From Croceibacterium_B sp963811255 (GTDB taxonomy: Bacteria > Pseudomonadota > Alphaproteobacteria > Sphingomonadales > Sphingomonadaceae): a stretch of DNA of 64,000 bases. A model generated the notes under the pieces. That model was not told the origin of the DNA and did not search any database. It worked only from the letters and a program-made list of their open reading frames with translations. Positions within the stretch are counted from its first letter, which is position 1; each line of letters begins with the position of its first letter. The position numbers and the translations under genes are program-made. Positions 9,119 through 17,787 of this stretch are shown here, in pieces. The stretch is from assembly GCA_963811255.1 (NCBI GenBank), contig CAWEQI010000003.1, forward strand, positions 496,001 to 560,000, read 5' to 3'.

Positions 9119-10677
9119 GCCGCTGGCAGCGTCAGCACCAGGCAGGCGCCGGCGCCGTCCTCGGGTTCGCGCACCACCAGCGTCCCGTCGTGCGCCTCGG
9201 CGATGCTCCGCCCGATCGCCAGGCCGAGGCCGCTGTGGTGGCCGAAATCTTCCGCTTCGGGGCGCAGCGAGTGGAATCGGGTGAACACCTTCTCGCGCGC
9301 ATCGGCCGGAATGCCCGGTCCTTCGTCGCACACCGAGGTTTCGAGGCGGTCGCCGTGGCGGGCGATATTCACGCGAATGGTGCCGTTCTCGGGCGAGAAC
9401 GAAACCGCGTTATCGAGCAGGTTTTCGATCACCCGTTCGAGCCTCAGCGGCACCCCCATCACCAGCGTCGATCCGCCATCGCGGGTCAGTTCGACGCGGC
9501 AGGTGCCGTTCTCGCCGCGAGACTGGCGCTGCTCGATCAGGTTGCCGACCAACGCGGCGATATCGATCGGCTCGAACGTCGCCCGGCTCAGTTCGGCGTC
9601 GATCCGGCTGGCTTCGGAGATTTCGCTCACCAGCCGGTCGATCCGGCGGATGTCGTGGGCGGCCACTTGGGTCAGCTGCCGGCGCAGCTCGGGATCCTCC
9701 ACGTGCCCGAGGGAATCGACCGCGCTGCGCAGGCTGGCGAGCGGGTTCTTGATTTCGTGGGCGACATCAGCGGCGAAGCTCTCGACCGCGTCGATCCGGT
9801 GGCGCAGCGCGCCGGTCATGTCGGCCACCGCCCGCGCGAGAAGGCCGATCTCGTCGTACCGTTCGGGCAGGCGCGGAACCTCGACTTGCCGTTCGCGACC
9901 CAGTCGCACCCGCACCGCTGCCCGGGCGAGCGTGCGCAAGGGCGTGACGATCGTCCGCGCCATGTACAGCGACAGGAGGATCGACGCGGCCAGCGCCAAA
10001 GCGACCGCGATTCCCAGCGTCCCGCGCGCGGACCGCACCTTCTGGGTGATGTCGACGGCGTTGCGGGTGGTCAGCAGGGTCGTGCCCTGGAGGCCGACGG
10101 GGGCGGCGGCGGTGATAACCGGCGTCCCGTCGGGCGCCTCGCGCAGCTCGATCTGGGTCAGGCGCTCTTCGCGCGCGCGGCGCAGTTCGGGCCAGGCATC
10201 GGCGCGGGTGTCGTTGGGCTCGACGTAATCGGGGATCGGATCGGCGCCGACGATCCAGTTGACCGCCCGGTCGAGCCAGCGGGCGAACCGCTCCTGAAAG
10301 CCCTCGTCGCCGATCGTGTCGAATTCGAACGTCGGCTCGTCGAGTTTGAAGCTGTCGGCCTCCAGCCGCCCTTGCGGGTCGAACATGCGCAAGCGCATGT
10401 GCTGCTCCTTGCCGATCTGCGTCAGCACCGCGTTCTGCCGCTCGCGGGTGGCGCCGGCGAGCGCTTCGGCGGTGATCTGCGCCTCGATTCGAGCCAGCTG
10501 ATACCGTTCGGAGAGCAACTGCTTGCGATAGGAGTCGATATAGAAGATGCCGCCGCCGAGCAGCGCCAGCGGCAGGATGTTGACCGCCAGGATGCGGGTC
10601 GTCAGCGACCAGCGCTGGGACCAGCGCCAGGAGTTCCTCAGCCACTCGGTCCGCCAGCGCGGGCCCCCGTCAGCCAT
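9115..10677 (-). CDS. chvG: ChvG-type sensor histidine kinase
   Basis: 520 residues. Order: cytoplasmic start, first membrane helix (about 28-50, NILPLALLGGGIFYI), periplasmic sensor region (about 50-240), second helix (about 245-265), HAMP, HisKA with the phospho-acceptor His in DVAHEIKNPL, and HATPase with DNAVSFSP and GLGLAIGRSI. ChvG senses envelope or acid stress in related bacteria. It starts eight bases after chvI and overlaps hprK by four bases. Confidence 0.93.
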   Translation of the reverse strand: MADGGPRWRTEWLRNSWRWSQRWSLTTRILAVNILPLALLGGGIFYIDSYRKQLLSERYQLARIEAQITAEALAGATRERQNAVLTQIGKEQHMRLRMFDPQGRLEADSFKLDEPTFEFDTIGDEGFQERFARWLDRAVNWIVGADPIPDYVEPNDTRADAWPELRRAREERLTQIELREAPDGTPVITAAAPVGLQGTTLLTTRNAVDITQKVRSARGTLGIAVALALAASILLSLYMARTIVTPLRTLARAAVRVRLGRERQVEVPRLPERYDEIGLLARAVADMTGALRHRIDAVESFAADVAHEIKNPLASLRSAVDSLGHVEDPELRRQLTQVAAHDIRRIDRLVSEISEASRIDAELSRATFEPIDIAALVGNLIEQRQSRGENGTCRVELTRDGGSTLVMGVPLRLERVIENLLDNAVSFSPENGTIRVNIARHGDRLETSVCDEGPGIPADAREKVFTRFHSLRPEAEDFGHHSGLGLAIGRSIAEAHDGTLVVREPEDGAGACLVLTLPAA

Positions 10678-10685
10678 CGGACTTG

Positions 10686-11456
10686 TCAGCCATCGGAGAA
10701 GCTGTAACCGGCGCCGTAGAGCGTCTCGATAGCCGCGAACTCGGGATCGGCGGCACGGAACTTGCGGCGCAGGCGCTTGATGTGGCTGTCGACCGTGCGG
10801 TCGTCGACGAACACGTCGTCGGGATAGGCCGCGTCCATCAGCTGGTTGCGGCTCTTGATCACCCCAGGGCGGCTCGCCAGCGCCTCGAGGATCAGGAACT
10901 CGGTCACGGTGAGGGAAACCGGCTGACCGCCCCAGGTCACCCGGTGGCGCGCCGGGTCCATCGTCAGCCGGCCGCGCTCGATCACCGGCGCTTCGCCGCC
11001 CGGGTGCGGCTCGCCGCCGGCGTGCTGCACCGGGCCGGCGCGGCGCAGAATCGCGCGAATGCGGGCGAGCAGCAGCCGCTGGCTGAATGGCTTGGTGATG
11101 TAGTCGTCGGCGCCCAGCGCCAGGCCGGCGGCCTCGTCCTGCTCCTCGTCCTTGCTGGTCAGGAAAATCACCGGCAGGTCGGAGCGCTCGCGCAGCCGGC
11201 GCAGCAGCTCCATCCCGTCCATTCGCGGCATCTTGATGTCGAACACGGCCAGGTCGGGCGGGTTCTCGGCCAGCGCCTTGAGCGCGGCCTCGCCGTCCGA
11301 ATAGACCCGCGTGGCGTAGCCGTCGGCCTGCAGCGCGATCGACAGCGTCGTCAGGATGTTACGGTCGTCATCGACCAGCGCGATGGTCCGCCTGCCGTCG
11401 GCGTCGGGCGGGTCGGACGCGTGCTGCGCGGGGTCACTGGCCATCGGGTCGGGCAT
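10686..11456 (-). CDS. chvI: ChvI-type response regulator
   Basis: 256 residues, OmpR family. An N-terminal extension of about 25 residues is followed by a receiver domain (acidic pocket VDDD, phospho-acceptor Asp in FDIKMP, Lys in TKPF) and a winged-helix DNA-binding domain (residues about 150-256). It opens the operon and lies head to head with pckA. In Agrobacterium and Sinorhizobium ChvI controls pckA; the same arrangement here suggests shared control of the 242-base spacer. Confidence 0.93.
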   Translation of the reverse strand: MPDPMASDPAQHASDPPDADGRRTIALVDDDRNILTTLSIALQADGYATRVYSDGEAALKALAENPPDLAVFDIKMPRMDGMELLRRLRERSDLPVIFLTSKDEEQDEAAGLALGADDYITKPFSQRLLLARIRAILRRAGPVQHAGGEPHPGGEAPVIERGRLTMDPARHRVTWGGQPVSLTVTEFLILEALASRPGVIKSRNQLMDAAYPDDVFVDDRTVDSHIKRLRRKFRAADPEFAAIETLYGAGYSFSDG

Positions 11457-11605
11457 TTGCTTGCACCGGAAACGGGTTACAGCGTTGCCCGCGGCGAAAC
11501 AATGCGATTGCCGCCGTGCCGCGACGGAACAGCGGTAAACATTTGGCGTTGTTAGAAAACCGGCGGTGCGGGAAACGAGCGATCGTGCCCCGCGGCGAGG
11601 CCAAA

Positions 11606-11634
11606 TTGACGGACCCCGCGGCGGCGACTATGCG
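11606..11634 (+). promoter_or_regulatory. Possible pckA promoter
   Basis: TTGACG and TATGCG are separated by 17 bases and point toward pckA, about 65 bases before its start. The -35 is good and the -10 is moderate. It sits in the spacer shared with chvI, where ChvI binding would be expected. This is a pattern match only. Confidence 0.35.
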
Positions 11635-11698
11635 CAAGCCCAGAGTGGCGGCTGCGCAATGTCACGGCCGTTTTCCGCACTGCTTTGGAGACCCGTAC

Positions 11699-13291
11699 GT
11701 GACAGTTCCGCTTTCCGTTTCGCTGGCCGATCAAGGCATTGCCACCGGCGCCACCATCAAGGCCAACCTTGGCACCGCCCCGTTGGTCGAGGAAGCGGTG
11801 CGCAACGGCGAAGGCCTGCTGGCCAAGCACGGGCCGCTGGTGGTCGAAACCGGCAAGCACACCGGCCGCTCGGCGAAGGACAAGTTCATCGTCCGCGACG
11901 CCGAGACCGAAAACACCGTGTGGTGGGGCAAGGTCAACCAGCCGATGACCCCCGAGCACTTCGCCGCGCTGAAAGCGGATTTCCTGCAGGCGCTCGCCGA
12001 CAAGGACTCTCTCTACGTCGCCGACCTGTTCGGCGGCTCGCAACCGGAATATCGCGTAAAGGTTCGGGTGATCAATGAGTTGGCTTGGCACAACCTGTTC
12101 GTAAGGACAATGCTCGTGCGTCCTTCCAAGCACGAACTTGCCCACTTCGCGCCCGAATACACGATCGTCGACCTGCCCAGCTTCCGCGCCGATCCCGCGC
12201 GCCACGGCACCCGCAGCGAAACGGTCGTCGCGGTCAACTACAGCGAGAAGCTGATCCTGATCGGCGGCACCGCCTACGCCGGCGAAATGAAGAAGAGCGT
12301 GTTCGGCCTGCTCAACTACCTGCTGCCGCCCCAGGGCATCATGCCGATGCACTGCTCGGCCAACATCGGCCCCGAAGGGACGGCGGTGTTCTTCGGCCTT
12401 TCCGGCACCGGCAAGACGACCCTCTCGGCCGACGCCTCGCGCGAGCTGATCGGCGACGACGAGCACGGCTGGTCGGACAGCGCGGTGTTCAACTTCGAAG
12501 GCGGCTGCTACGCCAAGATGATCCGCCTGTCGGCCGAGGCCGAGCCGGAGATTTACGCCACCAGCAAGATGTTCGGCACGGTGCTCGAAAACGTGGTGAT
12601 CGATCCCGACACCCGCGAGCTCGATTTCGACGACGCCTCGCTGGCCGAGAACAGCCGCGGCGCCTATCCGATCGATTTCATCCCCAACACCTCGGCCGCC
12701 AACATGGGCCCGGTGCCGAAGAATATCGTCATGCTGACGGCCGACGCCTACGGCGTGCTGCCGCCGATCGCGCGCCTCACGCCCGAGCAGGCGATGTATC
12801 ACTTCCTGTCGGGCTACACCGCCAAAGTCGCCGGCACCGAGATCGGCGTGACCGAGCCGGAGGCGACCTTCAGCACCTGCTTCGGCGCCCCGTTCATGCC
12901 GCGCCACCCGTCGGTCTACGGCAACCTGCTCAAGCAGCGCATCGCCGAAGGCGGGGTGCAGTGCTGGCTGCTCAACACCGGCTGGACCGGCGGCAAGTAC
13001 GGCGTCGGCAAGCGCATGCCGATCAAGGCCACCCGCGCTCTGCTCAACGCCGCGCTCGACGGCTCGCTCGGCGATGTTGAGTTCCGCAAAGACCCGAACT
13101 TCGGCTTCGATGTCCCGGTGGCGGTCGCGGGGGTCGACAGCACGATCCTCGATCCACGCGCGACCTGGGCCGACAAGGACGACTACGACCGCACAGCGGG
13201 ACGGCTGATGCAGCTGTTCGTCGACAACTTCGCCCAGTTCGAAGCGCACGTCGACCAGGGCGTGAGGGACGCCGCGCCGCAAGCCGCCTAG
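11699..13291 (+). CDS. pckA: Phosphoenolpyruvate carboxykinase (ATP)
   Basis: 530 residues from the GTG at 11699, which has GGAG eight bases upstream and gives the usual family length; the frame is open further upstream but without family-like sequence. The kinase motif GLSGTGKTTLSAD and the GDDEHGW metal site are present. It converts oxaloacetate and ATP to PEP, CO2 and ADP, the first step of gluconeogenesis. It is divergent from chvI, a conserved alphaproteobacterial arrangement. Confidence 0.97.
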   Translation: MTVPLSVSLADQGIATGATIKANLGTAPLVEEAVRNGEGLLAKHGPLVVETGKHTGRSAKDKFIVRDAETENTVWWGKVNQPMTPEHFAALKADFLQALADKDSLYVADLFGGSQPEYRVKVRVINELAWHNLFVRTMLVRPSKHELAHFAPEYTIVDLPSFRADPARHGTRSETVVAVNYSEKLILIGGTAYAGEMKKSVFGLLNYLLPPQGIMPMHCSANIGPEGTAVFFGLSGTGKTTLSADASRELIGDDEHGWSDSAVFNFEGGCYAKMIRLSAEAEPEIYATSKMFGTVLENVVIDPDTRELDFDDASLAENSRGAYPIDFIPNTSAANMGPVPKNIVMLTADAYGVLPPIARLTPEQAMYHFLSGYTAKVAGTEIGVTEPEATFSTCFGAPFMPRHPSVYGNLLKQRIAEGGVQCWLLNTGWTGGKYGVGKRMPIKATRALLNAALDGSLGDVEFRKDPNFGFDVPVAVAGVDSTILDPRATWADKDDYDRTAGRLMQLFVDNFAQFEAHVDQGVRDAAPQAA

Positions 13292-13300
13292 CGGCAGACC

Positions 13301-13657
13301 TTAGTCCCCAAATTCCGGCGGGACGATACCGCCGTGTGCGGCCAGCTCGTTGAGTACGCGGGCGTGGAGCCAGTTGTCCATGTCCCGCGAGCCGTCGAGC
13401 GGCCCGTCGTAGCCGAGTTCCTCGGCCAACGCCTCGCGCGCTTCGAGGCTCGAATCGACGCCGATCAGGTCCATCAGATCGACGATCGAGGTGCGCCAGT
13501 TGAGGTGATCGGCGCCGGGCATGTCGTCGAGCGTGTTCTCGATGTTGATCGCGTGCGGCGCGGGGCGGACCGGATCGGATTGCGGATCCCCGCCGCCGGC
13601 CGGCGCGCGCCGGCGGTTGCCGTAGATCGCTTCGCGGATCGAGGTGAACATTCGCAT
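13301..13657 (-). CDS. DUF3597 domain protein
   Basis: 118 residues from the ATG at 13657, chosen because AGGAG lies nine bases upstream. MRMFTSIREAIYGN at the start and LNWRTSIVDLMDLIGVDSS near residue 60 are the family signature; DUF3597 folds as a small helical domain of unknown role. A proline/alanine linker joins the two. It is convergent with pckA, with only nine bases between the stops. Confidence 0.85.
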   Translation of the reverse strand: MRMFTSIREAIYGNRRRAPAGGGDPQSDPVRPAPHAINIENTLDDMPGADHLNWRTSIVDLMDLIGVDSSLEAREALAEELGYDGPLDGSRDMDNWLHARVLNELAAHGGIVPPEFGD

Positions 13658-13743
13658 GGCGAGCGGCTCCTGTCCTGCCTTGTCGAAACCCGCGGACACC
13701 CGGCGGGGTTCCGCGACCGGGTTCGCTGGGCTAGGCGAGCGCG

Positions 13744-13953
13744 ATGGAAGATCTCGTGCTGTCGCTGATGATGGTGGTTTCGTTCGCGCTGATCGTCGGT
13801 GCCGTTGTGCTGTGGCGGCGCGACGGGTTCGTGCGGCAGGTGTGGCTGATGCTGCTGGCGGCGGCGGTGATCCTGGCAAACTTCGCGATCTGGGCCGTGC
13901 CGTTGAACGGCGGCGCGGCCCCGGTCGAGCGGGCCTCCGCGGGGTTGCATTAG
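13744..13953 (+). CDS. Small two-helix membrane protein
   Basis: 69 residues, almost entirely two hydrophobic segments (about 5-23 and 33-51) separated by a short basic loop (WRRDGFVRQ). The ribosome site is weak (GGCGAG). The 3' end overlaps the convergent TonB-like gene by four bases. Codon use and hydrophobic pattern support a real small protein, but there is no recognisable family. Confidence 0.5.
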   Translation: MEDLVLSLMMVVSFALIVGAVVLWRRDGFVRQVWLMLLAAAVILANFAIWAVPLNGGAAPVERASAGLH

Positions 13954-14270
13954 CGTGGAATCCGCCATTTGACGCTGTTGCTGTAGGTCCCGGCGACAGT
14001 CTTTCCGTTTCCGTCCATTGCCGGAGTAAAGCGGGCGCCGCGGCTGACTAGGCGGCAAGTCGCCTGGTCGAGACCCGGATGCCCACTCGAGTGGACAATG
14101 TCGCACCCGGTTACCCGCCCGCCGGGGCCGATCGCCAAGCGGAATACGATGGTGCCGTCGTGGCCTTCGAGCAAGTCGCGCGAGGGATAGTCGTCGGTCC
14201 CGACCCAATCTTTCGGATCGGTCGTCGGCACGGCCGACGCCGCCCTTGCCGTCGTCAGCGGATCGGGCAC
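13950..14270 (-). CDS. TonB C-terminal-like domain protein without membrane anchor
   Basis: 106 residues. Residues about 25-105 match the TonB C-terminal fold: DGTIVFRLAIGPGGRVTGCD, then a DQATCRLV helix and RGARFTPA. Usual TonB proteins carry a membrane helix and proline linker in front; none is present. The start lies inside the 3' end of the alpha/beta hydrolase gene (16-base overlap), which suggests coupled translation. It may be a stand-alone periplasmic-type module, or an upstream exon-like part may have been lost. Confidence 0.6.
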   Translation of the reverse strand: MPDPLTTARAASAVPTTDPKDWVGTDDYPSRDLLEGHDGTIVFRLAIGPGGRVTGCDIVHSSGHPGLDQATCRLVSRGARFTPAMDGNGKTVAGTYSNSVKWRIPR

Positions 14271-14911
14271 TCGGGCGAGAGGCGGAAGTCGAGGTAGTTG
14301 TCGACCGACTTCATCAGCTCCTCGGTCTCGTTCTCGAAAAAGTGGTTCGCCCGGGGGATTTCATCGTGGTGGATGGTGATGTGCTTCTGCGTGCGCAGCT
14401 TCTCGACCAGCTTCTGCACCGCCACCGGCTGCACCACGGTGTCCGCCGTACCCTGGATGAAGATGCCGCTGGCCGGGCAGGGGGCGAGGAAGCTGAAATC
14501 GTACATATTCGCCGGCGGAGCGATCGAGATGAAGCCGCGGATTTCCGGCCGCCGCATCAGCAGCTGCATACCGATCAACGCGCCGAAGCTGACCCCGGCG
14601 ACCCAGGTGGTCTGCGCCTCGGGATGGATCGTCTGCACCCAGTCGAGCGCCGCGGCGGCGTCGCTCAGCTCGCCGATGCCGTTGTCAAAGCTGCCTTGGC
14701 TGCGGCCGACGCCGCGGAAGTTGAAGCGCAGCGTGGCGAAGCCGCGGTCGACGAAGGTCTTGTAAAGCCGCTGGACGATGCGGTCGTTCATCGTTCCGCC
14801 GCCCTGCGAATGCGGGTGGAGGATCATCGCCACCGGTGCGCGGGGGCGCGGCGGCGGGGCAAAACGGCCTTCGAGGCGGCCTTCGGGGCCGGGGAAAATG
14901 ACGGCGGGCAT
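14255..14911 (-). CDS. Alpha/beta hydrolase
   Basis: 218 residues from the ATG at 14911. Motifs: the oxyanion region HPHSQGGG, nucleophile Ser in GVSFGAL, acid in GTADTVV and His in RANHFF. The sequence matches the YcjY/CAT-like family of small cytoplasmic hydrolases often annotated as alpha/beta superfamily hydrolase. The substrate is unknown. It is divergent from the cysteine desulfurase gene with a 91-base shared spacer. Confidence 0.85.
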   Translation of the reverse strand: MPAVIFPGPEGRLEGRFAPPPRPRAPVAMILHPHSQGGGTMNDRIVQRLYKTFVDRGFATLRFNFRGVGRSQGSFDNGIGELSDAAAALDWVQTIHPEAQTTWVAGVSFGALIGMQLLMRRPEIRGFISIAPPANMYDFSFLAPCPASGIFIQGTADTVVQPVAVQKLVEKLRTQKHITIHHDEIPRANHFFENETEELMKSVDNYLDFRLSPECPIR

Positions 14912-15002
14912 TGGGCGTGCTCTGATATAGGTTGGGCGCGGCTGGCGCGCGCGAGGTTGGCGGCTATATAGTGCGAGTGCAACTTTTCGCAATTCCCTCA
15001 CA

Positions 15003-16109
15003 ATGAGCCGCATCTACCTCGATCACGCCGCGACCACCCCGCTGCGCCCCGAGGCGCGCGAGGCGATGCTGCGCGGGTTCGAGCTGTGGGCCAACCCGTC
15101 GAGCCCGCATGCCGAGGGACGGCGGGCGAGGGCGGCGCTGGAGGATGCGCGCGAACGGATCAAGGCCGCGCTCGGGTGGAACGGCGAGGTGATCTTTACG
15201 TCGGGCGCGAGTGAGGCGGCCGAGCGCGTGTTCGACCATGCGAATGTTCGCTTCAAGTTCGCTGGCAACACGGAACATGAAGCGGTCCGCAGCCTTTGCA
15301 CCTGTGTGGACGACCAGATCGTCCCGGTCGGCCGCGATGGAGCCGTGGCGCTCGACGCCATCGCAAACGGAATGCCTCCGGCCACTCCCGGCGATGGGGC
15401 CGAATTGCGCTCGTTGGTTGCCGTTCAGCACATCAACTCCGAGACCGGCCATCGGCAAGACGTCCAGGTCATGGCCGACCTGGTTCATCGGCGCGCCGGA
15501 TTGCTGCTTGTCGACTGCGCGCAAAGTGCGGGGAAATTCGACATCCCGGCCGAAACCGATTTCGCCATCGTATCGGCTCACAAGTTTGGCGGGCCGATCG
15601 GTGTTGGCGCCTTGCTGGTCAAAGACTTCGGTACCCTGAAAGCGTCTGGGGGTCAGGAGCGAGGGTATCGCAGAGGCACCGAGAACCTGCCCGGAGCTCT
15701 CGGGATGGCGGCCGCGCTGGAAAGGCGTGCGAAGCCCTATATCGATCCCGATGTGCTGACGCCTCTGGACGCGTTCGCAGACGAAGTGCGCACGCTCGGC
15801 GGTACCTGGTTCTCCGATCGCATCGCAGACCCTACCCCCTACATCCGCTCGATTGCCATGCCGGGCCTTTCGGCCAAGGCGCAGCTGATGCGCTTCGACC
15901 TGATGGGAATCGACGTCAGCGTGGGCAGCGCCTGTTCTTCGGGCAGCCTGCACGCAAGCCACGTGCTCCAGGCGATGGGCGTGCCCGACGAGGAAGCCGA
16001 GCGCACCATCCGCATCAGCTTCGGCTGGACCACCACGCGCGCGGAGATCGAGCGCTTCTGCGAGACTTGGCTGGCGATGGCCCGCGAAGGCGCCGAAAGG
16101 GCGGCGTGA
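15003..16109 (+). CDS. Cysteine desulfurase (first of a tandem pair)
   Basis: 368 residues, NifS/IscS-type class V aminotransferase. LDHAATTPL at the start, His in NTEHEAV, Asp in VDCAQSAGKF, PLP-binding Lys in SAHKFGG and the active Cys in GSACSSGS are all present. It takes sulfur from cysteine for Fe-S clusters or tRNA thiolation. Identity to the second copy is only moderate, so the two are old paralogs. A 257-base spacer with no evident gene separates them. Confidence 0.9.
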   Translation: MSRIYLDHAATTPLRPEAREAMLRGFELWANPSSPHAEGRRARAALEDARERIKAALGWNGEVIFTSGASEAAERVFDHANVRFKFAGNTEHEAVRSLCTCVDDQIVPVGRDGAVALDAIANGMPPATPGDGAELRSLVAVQHINSETGHRQDVQVMADLVHRRAGLLLVDCAQSAGKFDIPAETDFAIVSAHKFGGPIGVGALLVKDFGTLKASGGQERGYRRGTENLPGALGMAAALERRAKPYIDPDVLTPLDAFADEVRTLGGTWFSDRIADPTPYIRSIAMPGLSAKAQLMRFDLMGIDVSVGSACSSGSLHASHVLQAMGVPDEEAERTIRISFGWTTTRAEIERFCETWLAMAREGAERAA

Positions 16110-16366
16110 CCACGGGACTGCCGATTGTTGGATTTCGGCCGCGATTTTCGCTTTCCTACATCGGCATCCTCTGAAACAGTCGTGCAGGCCAATCGCATTT
16201 ATTCGGGACCGGCGCTCGCTCCGCCAGGGCAAAGTGTCACCCGCCACGTGGCGGCAAAAACCGATTATTTCCGTGGGTTTAAGGGGCGCACGCCGGGTGA
16301 CAGGTCCCGAATGTGTCACCCTCTGTTGGCTTCGACAATGGACACTCGAATGATTAGGGTCGGTGC

Positions 16367-17452
16367 GTGATCTATCTCGACTACCAGGCCACGACCCCGC
16401 TCGCCCCCGAGGCGAAGGAAGCGATGCTGCCGTGGCTCGACGGACCGGACGGCGACGGGTTCGGCAATCCGCACTCCTCGCATCGGCTCGGGCGCAAGGC
16501 GGAGGCCGCGGTCGAGGTGGCGCGCGAGCAGGTCGCCGCGCTGTTCCCGCCGGGCGGCAGGGTGGTGTTCACCGGCAGCGCGACCGAAGCGCTCAACCTC
16601 GCGCTGCGCGGATGCGAACCGGCGCGGGCCGGCAAGCCGATCGCCGTCAGCGCGATCGAGCATTCGGCAGTGCTCAACACTGCGAAGGCTCTGCAGCCCG
16701 GTTGCACGGTGCTGCCGGTCGACCGCGACGGCCTAGTCGATCCGCAGGCCGAACTCCCCGAGGGGCTCGGCGTGCTGGCGGTGATGCAGGTCAACAATGA
16801 GATCGGCACGATCCAGCCGATCGCCGATCTGTATCAGCGGGCGAAGGCCCGAGGTGCGCTGTTCGTCTGCGACGCGGTCCAGGCGGCGGGCAAGATGCAG
16901 GTCGCCGAAGCCGACCTGATCGCCATCACCGGGCACAAGTTCCACGGGCCCAAGGGAATCGGCGCGCTGTGGATCCGCGACGACGTCGCGCTCGACCCGA
17001 TCATCACCGGCGGCGGGCAGGAGCACGGCCTGCGCTCCGGCACCCTCAGCCCCGCGCTGTGCGCCGGTCTCGGCGCCGCGGCCAAGGTCGCGCTCGAGTG
17101 CATGGCCGAAGACGAGGTTCGCGTGTCCGAGCTGTTCAACCGCGGGCGCGACCTGTTCGCCGGCTGGCAGCCCAACGGCAGCGCGGTGCACCGCTACAAG
17201 GGCAACCTCAACATCCGTCGCGAGGGGCTCGACGTGGCGCGGCTGATGTCCGATGTGCGGCAGGTGTGCTTCTCGGCCGGTTCGGCCTGCGCCAGCGAGA
17301 GCGGCAAGCCGAGCCGAATCCTCGCGGCCATCGGCCTGACGGCTGCGGAAAGCCGCAATTCGATCCGTCTCGGTTTCGGGCGCTACACGGCGATGGACGC
17401 GTTCGAAGAAGGCATCGAAATGATTCTCGAAGCCGCCCGGCGGCAGGAGTGA
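16367..17452 (+). CDS. Cysteine desulfurase (second of the pair)
   Basis: 361 residues from a GTG at 16367. LDYQATTPLAP, His in AIEHSAV, PLP Lys in TGHKFHGPKG and the catalytic Cys in GSACASESG are intact. The loop around Cys is the long class I (IscS-like) type. The stop (TGA at 17450) is almost contiguous with the ferredoxin start, so both are likely one operon and the desulfurase may supply sulfur for that ferredoxin or for other clusters. Confidence 0.93.
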   Translation: MIYLDYQATTPLAPEAKEAMLPWLDGPDGDGFGNPHSSHRLGRKAEAAVEVAREQVAALFPPGGRVVFTGSATEALNLALRGCEPARAGKPIAVSAIEHSAVLNTAKALQPGCTVLPVDRDGLVDPQAELPEGLGVLAVMQVNNEIGTIQPIADLYQRAKARGALFVCDAVQAAGKMQVAEADLIAITGHKFHGPKGIGALWIRDDVALDPIITGGGQEHGLRSGTLSPALCAGLGAAAKVALECMAEDEVRVSELFNRGRDLFAGWQPNGSAVHRYKGNLNIRREGLDVARLMSDVRQVCFSAGSACASESGKPSRILAAIGLTAAESRNSIRLGFGRYTAMDAFEEGIEMILEAARRQE

Positions 17453-17454
17453 CA

Positions 17455-17787
17455 GTGGTCAAAGTGCGCTTCATCGACCGCGACGGCGAGGTGACCGAAG
17501 CCGAAGGCGAGCCCGGCACACCGCTGCTCGACCTCGCCCAGGCCGTCGGAATGCCGCTCGAAGGCACTTGCGAGGGCCAGATGGCCTGCTCGACCTGCCA
17601 TGTGATCGTGGCGAAGGATTGGTTCGACAAATTGCCGCCGGCGGTGGAAGAGGAGGAAGACATGCTTGACCTCGCCGCCGGCGTCACCCGCACCAGCCGG
17701 CTGTCGTGCCAGATCGTGCTGACCGAGGAGCTGAACGGACTGGAAGTCAAGATTCCGCAGGATAGCCACGACGCGCAAGCGTTCTGA
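17455..17787 (+). CDS. [2Fe-2S] ferredoxin, adrenodoxin type
   Basis: 110 residues from the GTG at 17455, preferred because AGGAG lies five bases before it; a GTG at 17449 overlapping the previous stop is possible. The cluster ligands follow the adrenodoxin pattern: CEGQMACSTC (C-x5-C-x2-C) and a fourth Cys in LSCQIV. Such ferredoxins serve Fe-S assembly or P450-type oxygenases. It shares a TGATG junction with the next gene. Confidence 0.92.
   Translation: MVKVRFIDRDGEVTEAEGEPGTPLLDLAQAVGMPLEGTCEGQMACSTCHVIVAKDWFDKLPPAVEEEEDMLDLAAGVTRTSRLSCQIVLTEELNGLEVKIPQDSHDAQAF

Noticed and set aside
16110..16366. Possible small gene between the two desulfurases
   Set aside because: Open stretches there lack ribosome sites and protein-like composition; treated as a spacer, possibly with a second promoter.
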